Assembly: GCA_945869725.1 (NCBI GenBank)
Contig: CAMBPO010000074.1
Span: 1-10,663, forward strand
Source of the DNA: Klebsiella pneumoniae
GTDB taxonomy: Bacteria; Pseudomonadota; Gammaproteobacteria; Pseudomonadales; Pseudohongiellaceae
Direction: 5' to 3'
Length of the DNA: 10,663 nucleotides
A model generated the notes under the pieces. That model did not search any database, was not told where the DNA came from, and saw nothing but the letters and a program-made list of their open reading frames with translations. The position numbers and the translations under genes are program-made. This document shows positions 4,533 through 10,663 of this stretch, one piece after another. Positions within the stretch are counted from its first letter, which is position 1, and the number at the start of each line of letters is the position of its first letter.

Positions 4533-7397
4533 ATGAGTCAACAGCGAGAATTTGTAGTGGGCCAGCGCTGGCTGAGCGATAGTGAACCGGATCTGGGTCT
4601 GGGCCTGGTGATGGACGTAGATTTCAGAACCGTCAGCATAGATTTTAGAGCCGTGGAGGAAACCCGACGTTATGCGCGCCAGCAAGCGCCGCTGACGCGT
4701 CTGGTGTTGAAAGCCGGCGACAAAGTCACCGTGGCAGAACTGTCGCTGGAAATTCTGGATCTGCTGCACACACCCTCCGGGCTGATCATTTATGAAACGC
4801 AGGATGATCAGGGCAAGCGCCATCCACTGCCGGAGAGCCTGTTGCCGGATACCCTGAGTATGAATCGCCCGCTCGACCGCCTGTTGTCCGGGCAGTTTGA
4901 GCCCTGCCAATGGTTTTATCTCAAGCAGCAAACGCTGCAGCTGATGGGCGATGCCGAGCGCAGCGGGCTGATGGGTTTGTGCAGCGCACGCGCCGAACTG
5001 ATTCCGCATCAGCTATATATCGCCAATGAAGTCGCTGGCCGCTATGCGCCGCGCGTCATGCTGGCGGATGAGGTCGGATTGGGCAAAACCATCGAAGCCG
5101 GTTTGATTCTGCAGCAACAACTGGTCAGTGGCCTCAGTACCCGCATATTAATAGTGGTGCCTGAACCTCTCCTGCATCAGTGGTTGGTGGAGATGCTGCG
5201 TCGTTTTAGCCTGTCGTTCACTCTGCTGGATCAGCAACGCTGTGAGGCCCTGCAAGAAAGCGGCGAGGACAATCCGTTTACGACCGCGCAATTAATACTG
5301 AGCCCTCTGAGCCTGTTTACCCGCAAACCGCAGTGGACCGAGGCTGCTCAGTCCGCAGGCTGGGATTTGTGTATTGTGGATGAGGCGCACCACGTCACGC
5401 TAGGCGAACTGACCGCACCCGATACCCGCAAGCTGGGCGAGGAGATTACCAGCGCCTACAAAACCCTGGAAACTCTCGCGGCTGCGACCAAGGGTTTGCT
5501 GTTGCTGACCGCCACCCCAGAACAACTAGGGCAGGAAAACCACTTTGCCCTGCTGCGTCTGCTCGATCCGGCGCGTTTCACCGACTTTTCTGCGTTTGTG
5601 GCGGAACAAGCCAACTACCAGCAGATCGCCACACGCATCAAAACCATGGCCGACGATGACCCGCAGATGCGCGAGCTGCTCGACCAGCACGGCACCGGCC
5701 GCATCCTGTTCCGCAACACCCGCCGCCAGCTCACGGGCTTCCCCAAGCGCGCGTTGCGCCCGTGGCCGCTGGCCGAATTGGGGACGGAGAGCTCCTTTTT
5801 TGATCTCTCCGTCCCCAATTCGGCCGCCCCCAATGACTCCGATGAACCCGACGACCTGATCTCAGATGACCCGCGTGTGCGCTGGCTGGCAGACTGGCTA
5901 ACAGGAGCGGGCAGCAAACAGCACGAGGGCAAGACGCTGCTGATCTGCGCACATGACGCGCTGGCGATGGCCCTGGAGAAGCACTTGCGTCTCAAAGTTG
6001 GCGTGCGCAGCAGCGTGTTCCATCGCCACATGAGTTTGTTGGAACGCGATCGTGCGGCGGCGTACTTTGCCGGCGAGGAAAACGCTGCAAGCATTCTGGT
6101 GTGCTCGGAAATCGGCAGCGAAGGCCGTAACTTCCAGTTCTGCCGCCACCTGATACTGTTTGACCTGCCCGCCAATCCGGACTTGCTGGAGCAACGCATC
6201 GGCCGGCTCGACCGCATCGGCCAGCGGCACGATGTGCAGATTCACGTGCCCTACGTGATCGGCAGCCGCCTTGAGCGCCTGTTCCAGTGGTACCACCACG
6301 GCCTGAACGCCTTTGAACAGGTAGCGCCCGGCGCATTCCGCCTGTGGCAAGAGTTCAAAACCGAGCTGGAAGATTTACTGGGGACGGAGAGATCAAAAAA
6401 TGATCTCTCCGTCCCCAACTTCACCGACTTCATCACACGGGTGCAGGCGCGTAACGCGCTGCTGCAAACGGAGCTGGAACAGGGCCGCGATCAGCTGCTG
6501 GAGCGCAACTCGTTTAATGCTCAGGACGCCGGCCAACTGCTGGCGCGCATCGCGGAGTTTGAGCAGAACTACACACCCGAGCAGTGGTTGCTGAACGTGC
6601 TCGACAGTTACAGCGTGTTTTATGACAGGAACAACGACGGCAGCATCAGCATTGTGCCGGGCCAGGACATGCTGCTTCCCTCCTTCCCCGGGCTGCCGGA
6701 TGAAGGCTTTGAGGCCTGCTTCAAGCGGGAACAAGCCCTGCGCCGTGAAGACCGGGCATATCTCACCTGGCAGCACCCTACCGTGACTGGCGCCATGGAT
6801 CTGGTGATGAATAGCCATCAGGGCAAAGCCTCGATGAGCGTGTTTTACCCGGAACTGGCAGTCAGCCGCAGCAAATCCGGCGCCAGCGTCAGTACTGAAG
6901 CCGAATGGCCCGCGCCCGGGTGCGCCATGGTCGTCGATTGTCAGTACCGCGTGAAGGTCAGTGCCCCAGCGCATCTGCAATTGGCAAAACATCTGCCAGC
7001 GACCGGTTTTACCTTCAATATGACGCTGGATCACAATAATAATGTGACGGCCCTTGAGCAATCGCTGGAGACTCAGCGCCAGCACCTGCGCTTCCCCGAC
7101 AAAGCCATGGCGTTGGAAGCGTTGCAGACTCACCAGAAACTGTTGCTGAAGTTAACCAGCAGCGCCGACAAGATGGCTATTGCGGCCTGCAAACAAGTGG
7201 CTGATCAGGCAGGCAAAGCCATGCTAACCACACAGACACTGGAGATAAAGCGCCTACTTGCATTAAAGCAACGTAATCCCAATATCCGACAAGAAGAATT
7301 GGATTACCTTAAAGAACAAACGCTGGACCTTCACCAGTGCCTGGCTCAAGCCACACCGGAGTTGATGGCAATCCATGTCATACTCAGCGCGCAGTAG
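4533..7397 (+). CDS. rapA: RNA polymerase-associated SWI2/SNF2 ATPase RapA
   Basis: A 954-residue RapA (E. coli RapA, 968), a double-stranded-DNA translocase that binds RNA polymerase and recycles it after transcription. The N-terminal tandem Tudor-like region (1-110) starts with the typical GQRWLSDSEPDLGLG. Helicase motifs follow: DEVGLGKT (179-186), DEAH (283-286), LLLTATPEQLGQENHF (323-338), FRNTRRQLTGFPKRAL (393-408), SEIGSEGRNFQF (525-536) and LLEQRIGRLDRIGQRHD (551-567). The long C-terminal region retains LEQGRDQLLE, PGLPDEGF and NPNIRQEEL blocks. ATG 4533 has an AAGAG ribosome site 7 nt upstream. Two repeat palindromes lie inside the gene, encoding LGTESSFFDLSVPN (416-429) between the two RecA-like lobes and LGTERSKNDLSVPN (616-629) after the second lobe. 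Both keep the frame and leave every motif intact, so the protein is probably functional. Confidence 0.96.
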   Translation: MSQQREFVVGQRWLSDSEPDLGLGLVMDVDFRTVSIDFRAVEETRRYARQQAPLTRLVLKAGDKVTVAELSLEILDLLHTPSGLIIYETQDDQGKRHPLPESLLPDTLSMNRPLDRLLSGQFEPCQWFYLKQQTLQLMGDAERSGLMGLCSARAELIPHQLYIANEVAGRYAPRVMLADEVGLGKTIEAGLILQQQLVSGLSTRILIVVPEPLLHQWLVEMLRRFSLSFTLLDQQRCEALQESGEDNPFTTAQLILSPLSLFTRKPQWTEAAQSAGWDLCIVDEAHHVTLGELTAPDTRKLGEEITSAYKTLETLAAATKGLLLLTATPEQLGQENHFALLRLLDPARFTDFSAFVAEQANYQQIATRIKTMADDDPQMRELLDQHGTGRILFRNTRRQLTGFPKRALRPWPLAELGTESSFFDLSVPNSAAPNDSDEPDDLISDDPRVRWLADWLTGAGSKQHEGKTLLICAHDALAMALEKHLRLKVGVRSSVFHRHMSLLERDRAAAYFAGEENAASILVCSEIGSEGRNFQFCRHLILFDLPANPDLLEQRIGRLDRIGQRHDVQIHVPYVIGSRLERLFQWYHHGLNAFEQVAPGAFRLWQEFKTELEDLLGTERSKNDLSVPNFTDFITRVQARNALLQTELEQGRDQLLERNSFNAQDAGQLLARIAEFEQNYTPEQWLLNVLDSYSVFYDRNNDGSISIVPGQDMLLPSFPGLPDEGFEACFKREQALRREDRAYLTWQHPTVTGAMDLVMNSHQGKASMSVFYPELAVSRSKSGASVSTEAEWPAPGCAMVVDCQYRVKVSAPAHLQLAKHLPATGFTFNMTLDHNNNVTALEQSLETQRQHLRFPDKAMALEALQTHQKLLLKLTSSADKMAIAACKQVADQAGKAMLTTQTLEIKRLLALKQRNPNIRQEELDYLKEQTLDLHQCLAQATPELMAIHVILSAQ
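5771..5825. repeat. Palindromic repeat inserted in-frame in rapA (copy 1)
   Basis: The core is 5780-5816 in the T-loop orientation, with two inner substitutions relative to the other copies (AGCTCC in place of AGATCA). Pairing extends beyond the core on both sides (GGCCGAATT with AATTCGGCC), giving perfect 21-nt arms (5771-5791 and 5805-5825) around a 13-nt loop. If the 39-nt unit 5779-5817 is removed, the two flanks join as GGCCGAATATTCGGCC, a perfect 16-bp palindrome. It is read as LGTESSFFDLSVPN. Confidence 0.95.
6379..6417. repeat. Palindromic repeat inserted in-frame in rapA (copy 2)
   Basis: A complete element in the A-loop orientation: 17-bp perfect arms (T plus GGGGACGGAGAGATCA) around AAAAA. 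It is exactly 39 nt, 13 codons, and sits in the same codon phase as copy 1, read as LGTERSKNDLSVPN. The mRNA here can fold into a very stable hairpin within the coding sequence. Confidence 0.96.
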
Positions 7398-7402
7398 AGT
7401 TT

Positions 7403-7418
7403 GAATAAATGAATAAAT
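7403..7418. repeat. 8-nt tandem duplication beside a repeat element
   Basis: GAATAAAT occurs twice in direct succession, and the second copy ends exactly where the 37-nt palindrome begins. It could be a slippage product or a trace of the insertion event. It is not a classic target duplication because both copies are on the same side. Confidence 0.6.
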
Positions 7419-7455
7419 GGGGACGGAGAGATCAAAAAATGATCTCTCCGTCCCC
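7419..7455. repeat. Palindromic repeat between rapA and the M16 peptidase gene
   Basis: A complete copy identical in core to 6380-6416: 16-bp arms and an A5 loop. It lies 21 nt after the rapA stop and 49 nt before the peptidase start. The T-tract needed for an intrinsic terminator is absent after the stem, so it more probably acts as an mRNA-stabilising or processing hairpin, or has no function. The reading frame of the peptidase is open through it from an ATG at 7409. Confidence 0.95.
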
Positions 7456-7504
7456 GTTCAAGAATCAGGAACCAACACCTAAACATCGACAGGAACCACG
7501 CTCT

Positions 7505-10498
7505 ATGATCCAGACGCCAGCGCCTCGTGATCCGCAAACCAGCTCAGACAACTTGCAGTCAAGCTTGCACCATCCGGCGTTTCGCTGGTTGCGCAGCCAG
7601 GCAATACCATCGCTGCAACTGGAGATGCAGGAGTACGAACACATCAATACCGGCGCGCGTCATTATCATCTGGCCGCGGATAACCCCGAGAATGTGTTTC
7701 TGGTGGCGCTGCGCACATTGCCGATGGATTCCACCGGTGTGGCGCATATTCTGGAGCACACGGCGCTGTGCGGCAGCAAACGGTACCCGGTACGCGATCC
7801 GTTTTTTATGATGATCCGCCGCTCGCTGAACACCTTTATGAACGCGTTTACCAGCAGCGATTGCACGGCATACCCCTTCGCTAGCCGTAACAGAAAAGAC
7901 TTTAATAACCTTCTGCATGTCTATATGGATGCAGTATTTTTCTCCAATCTTAACGAACTTGATTTTGCTCAGGAAGGGCACCGGCTGGATTTTGCGGAAG
8001 ACGGCAACATCCACAGCGACCTGCAGTATAAAGGCGTGGTGTTCAACGAAATGAAAGGTGCCATGAGCTCAGAAAACTCGCGGCTCTGGCAGACGCTGAC
8101 CAACTATTTGTTCCCCACCAGCACCTATCATTACAACAGCGGCGGCGAACCCTCGCACATTCCGGATCTGAGTTACGCAGATTTAAAAGCGTTTTATGAA
8201 ACGCACTACCACCCCAGCAATGCCATTTTTATGACCTACGGCGACATACCCGCCATTGAGCATCAACAGAAGTTTGAAGAACTAGCGTTAAAACACTTTG
8301 AGCGCATTGATGTCTCCCACATCACCGCCAATGAGGAGAAGCGTTATCTGGCGCCGGTGCGAGTGCAGGAGTCCTACGCGGCCGATGCCAGCGAAGGCAC
8401 CGAGGACAAAACCCATGTGGTGGTGGCGTGGCTGCTAGGTCAGAGCATCGATCTGGAGGCAGCATTCAAAGCGCAGCTGATGAGCTCCGTGCTGCTCGAC
8501 AACAGCGCAAGCCCGTTGATGGAAGTGCTGGAAACTACCGATCTTGGCAAGTCGCCCTCCCCGCTGTGTGGTCTGGAAGACAGCAACCGCGAAATGAGTT
8601 TTATCTGCGGTCTCGAAGGTTGTGCTGAAGACTCTACCCTCAAGGTTGAAAAACTGATACTGGAGACCCTACAACGCATCGCCGATGAAGGTGTCGATCA
8701 GGAACAGGTGGAAGCCGCGCTGCACCAGCTTGAATTACATCAGCGTGAAATTTCCGGCGATAGCTACCCTTACGGTCTTCAACTGATGATGGCGGGCATG
8801 TCAACGGCCGTGCACCGTGGTGATCCGATTGAGCTGCTGGACATTGAACCAGCTCTCAAAAAGTTGCACGAAGACATCAAGAATCCTGATTTCATCCCCA
8901 GCCTGATCCGCGAACTGCTGCAAGCCAACATGCACCGGGTCACGCTGACCATGACGCCGGATGCCGGCATCCCCGAGCGTGAAGCGCAAGCGGAAAAAGC
9001 ACGCCTGGCCGCAATCAAGGCGTCCATGAGCGAACAGCAGAAACTGCAGATTGTGGAGCTGAACAAACGTCTGGCCGAGCGTCAGGCCCAGGAAGATGAT
9101 CCGGATGTGCTGCCAAAGGTTGGCCTGGAAGATGTGCCAGCTGAGTTGCCGGTTATAGCGTCGGAAACCCTTACAGCACCGCAAGCAGGACAAACTGACG
9201 CGCCGCTTAGCTGGTACGCGCAAGGCACTAATGGCTTGGTGTATCAACAGGTGATTGTGGATCTGCCTGCTCTGGAGCCTGAACTGTTGGAAGTTCTGCC
9301 GCTATACACCAGCTGTTACACTGAGCTTGGCGTCGGCAAACGCAGTTACGGGGATGTAGCCGTCTGGCAATCCAGTATCAGCGGCGGGCTGAACTGCTAC
9401 GCCAGCATTCGCAGTGAGCTGCATAACGAGCAAAACAGCAAAGCCATTGTGGTGTTATCGTCCAAGGCGCTGGTGGCCAATCATGCGGCGCAGACCGAAT
9501 TACTGTACGAGACCTTCTTTAATGTGCGCTTTGATGAGAACAAGCGCGTCAAAGAGCTGATCGAGCAGATTAACTCGCGCCAGCTCAGCAGCGTCACTGG
9601 TCGTGGCCATTCGTTAGCGATTGCATTGGCGGCTAGCGGCATGAGTCCAACCTCGCTGTTAAGCCATCGCTTTACCGGGCTGGCGGGTATTCAATCGGTT
9701 AAACAGCTGAGCAAAGATATCAGTGACAAGAAACAGCTGGCTGCGCTGATGAGTAAATTCAAGCGTATCCACAAGGCTCTTGTCACTGCTCCCCGACGTT
9801 TCCTGCTGGTAGGCGAAGCGGTGCATCGCGACGCACTGGTGGCGGGTCTGATTTCTGCCTGGGCAGCAGCGCCTGCAGTCAAATCAGAGTTTCAAGCACC
9901 GGATCTGCCTGTGCTGCGCGCTCCGGTGCGCGAATTGTGGACCACTAACTCGCAAGTGCATTTCTGCGCCAAAGCCTACCCGACTGTGCCGGGCGGTCAT
10001 GCCGATCACCCCGTACTGACTGTACTGGCCGGGTTCCTGCGCAACGCCTACCTGCACCGTGCTATTCGTGAGCAAGGCGGTGCCTACGGTGCCGGCGCGG
10101 ATCAGGATTCCGGTTCGGCATCATTCCGTTTCTACTCTTACCGCGACCCGCGACTGGCAGAAACCTTGGCCGACTTCGATGCCTCGGTAGACTTTGTGCT
10201 CAATGAAGATCACGCCGACCGCCTGGTCGAAGAAGCCATTCTGGGCGTCATCAGCGGCATGGACAGATCCACCTCGCCGGCCGGCGCTGCCAAGCAGGAC
10301 TATTTCAACGAACTGTTTGGCCGCACCCGCGAATCACGCATGGACTTCCGCCGCGCCGTGCTGGCCGTCACGCTTGCTGACCTCAAACGCGTCGCCCGCC
10401 AGTATCTCAAGCCTGAACTGGCCAGCATTGGCGTGGTCTCCAACCCCGGCAGCAGCGACGTCGCCGCCCGCCTCGGCCTGACGGTGGTAGCTTTATAA
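7505..10498 (+). CDS. M16C zinc metallopeptidase, PreP-like
   Basis: A 997-residue insulinase-family protease of the presequence-protease (PreP/Cym1) group, which degrades unstructured peptides inside a closed chamber made from two halves joined by a hinge. The inverted zinc motif HILEH lies at 81-85, and the distal zinc-binding glutamate is probably E182 in VVFNEMKG, about 100 residues downstream as in PreP. The C-terminal half keeps REQGGAYGAG and the FYSYRDPR region that complete the active site in this family. No signal peptide is seen, so it is probably cytoplasmic. I chose ATG 7505 because an AGGAA ribosome site lies about 9 nt upstream. The frame is open back to ATG 7409, but those 32 codons run through a repeat element and look non-native. 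The gene follows rapA by 107 bp and may be co-transcribed. Its bacterial physiological substrate is not established. Confidence 0.92.
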   Translation: MIQTPAPRDPQTSSDNLQSSLHHPAFRWLRSQAIPSLQLEMQEYEHINTGARHYHLAADNPENVFLVALRTLPMDSTGVAHILEHTALCGSKRYPVRDPFFMMIRRSLNTFMNAFTSSDCTAYPFASRNRKDFNNLLHVYMDAVFFSNLNELDFAQEGHRLDFAEDGNIHSDLQYKGVVFNEMKGAMSSENSRLWQTLTNYLFPTSTYHYNSGGEPSHIPDLSYADLKAFYETHYHPSNAIFMTYGDIPAIEHQQKFEELALKHFERIDVSHITANEEKRYLAPVRVQESYAADASEGTEDKTHVVVAWLLGQSIDLEAAFKAQLMSSVLLDNSASPLMEVLETTDLGKSPSPLCGLEDSNREMSFICGLEGCAEDSTLKVEKLILETLQRIADEGVDQEQVEAALHQLELHQREISGDSYPYGLQLMMAGMSTAVHRGDPIELLDIEPALKKLHEDIKNPDFIPSLIRELLQANMHRVTLTMTPDAGIPEREAQAEKARLAAIKASMSEQQKLQIVELNKRLAERQAQEDDPDVLPKVGLEDVPAELPVIASETLTAPQAGQTDAPLSWYAQGTNGLVYQQVIVDLPALEPELLEVLPLYTSCYTELGVGKRSYGDVAVWQSSISGGLNCYASIRSELHNEQNSKAIVVLSSKALVANHAAQTELLYETFFNVRFDENKRVKELIEQINSRQLSSVTGRGHSLAIALAASGMSPTSLLSHRFTGLAGIQSVKQLSKDISDKKQLAALMSKFKRIHKALVTAPRRFLLVGEAVHRDALVAGLISAWAAAPAVKSEFQAPDLPVLRAPVRELWTTNSQVHFCAKAYPTVPGGHADHPVLTVLAGFLRNAYLHRAIREQGGAYGAGADQDSGSASFRFYSYRDPRLAETLADFDASVDFVLNEDHADRLVEEAILGVISGMDRSTSPAGAAKQDYFNELFGRTRESRMDFRRAVLAVTLADLKRVARQYLKPELASIGVVSNPGSSDVAARLGLTVVAL

Positions 10499-10537
10499 TG
10501 GGGACGGAGAGATCATTTTTTGATCTCTCCGTCCCCA
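10499..10537. repeat. Palindromic repeat abutting the M16 peptidase stop codon
   Basis: A complete 39-nt copy in the T-loop orientation (T, GGGGACGGAGAGATCA, loop TTTTT, right arm, A). Its first base directly follows the TAA stop (10496-10498). The following sequence is A-rich, not T-rich, so it is not a standard intrinsic terminator for the + strand. The 126 bases after it to the window end are AT-rich with no gene that I can recognise. Confidence 0.95.
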
Positions 10538-10663
10538 AATTAAAAAAATATTAATTAGTTTGGAACTTAGTAGGAATTAGCGAGTCAGATTGGTTGTAGG
10601 TAGATTGCAGACAAAATGTGGGTTTTGTTTCATTTATCTCTCCCTTGATAGTAGTAACTTTAA

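Noticed and set aside
6393..7133. A 246-codon open frame on the - strand opposite rapA
   Set aside because: It overlaps well-conserved rapA sequence completely, and its His/Gln/Leu-rich translation is typical of an antisense shadow.
7409..7504. N-terminal extension of the M16 peptidase from ATG 7409
   Set aside because: The extension runs through a repeat element, has no family similarity, and a better ribosome site precedes ATG 7505.
5771..10537. The repeated palindromes as intrinsic (rho-independent) terminators
   Set aside because: The A or T tract lies in the loop, not after the stem, and two copies are inside the rapA coding sequence, where termination would destroy the gene.

Overview
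The window looks like the chromosome of a free-living gammaproteobacterium. It encodes a full-length RapA (RNA polymerase-recycling ATPase), a canonical BolA and a Bax-type glucosaminidase, a set typical of that class. I cannot name the genus. All six protein genes are ordinary housekeeping or envelope genes. The unusual part is a family of short palindromic repeats scattered between and inside them.

Layout. Positions 1-478 are non-coding, with half a repeat element at the left edge and a probable terminator. A secreted polysaccharide deacetylase follows on + (479-1537). A structured convergent intergenic region (about 1579-1658) separates it from bax on - (1692-2528). A gap of about 340 bp with a promoter-proximal inverted repeat leads to bolA on - (2873-3187). 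The bolA/ylqF divergent intergenic region carries a small tandem array of left-half repeat elements, which may also supply the bolA promoter. Then come three large + strand genes: ylqF/rbgA (3402-4400, circularly permuted ribosome-assembly GTPase), rapA (4533-7397) and an M16C PreP-like zinc metallopeptidase (7505-10498). The last 126 bases are AT-rich and show no gene.

The repeat family has a 37-nt core: a 16-bp arm (GGGGACGGAGAGATCA and its reverse complement) around a 5-nt A or T loop, usually bordered by T on the left and A on the right (39 nt). I count four complete palindromes (5780-5816, 6380-6416, 7419-7455, 10500-10536), two right-half copies (about 15-38 and 4492-4517) and three left-half copies (3223-3346). 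Two complete copies lie inside rapA, in the same codon phase. They keep the frame open and add a LGTExSxxDLSVPN peptide at two positions that fall in variable linkers of the protein. This behaviour resembles REP elements (mobilised by RAYT/TnpA-REP transposases) and the protein-inserting Rickettsia palindromic elements. No transposase is present in the window, so mobilisation would have to be in trans.

The genes do not form one pathway. bolA, ylqF and rapA concern stress and Fe-S handling, ribosome assembly and transcription recycling. Bax and the deacetylase act on the envelope. The M16C protease probably degrades peptides in the cytoplasm. The rapA and M16C genes may be co-transcribed, with a repeat hairpin in the 107-bp gap.
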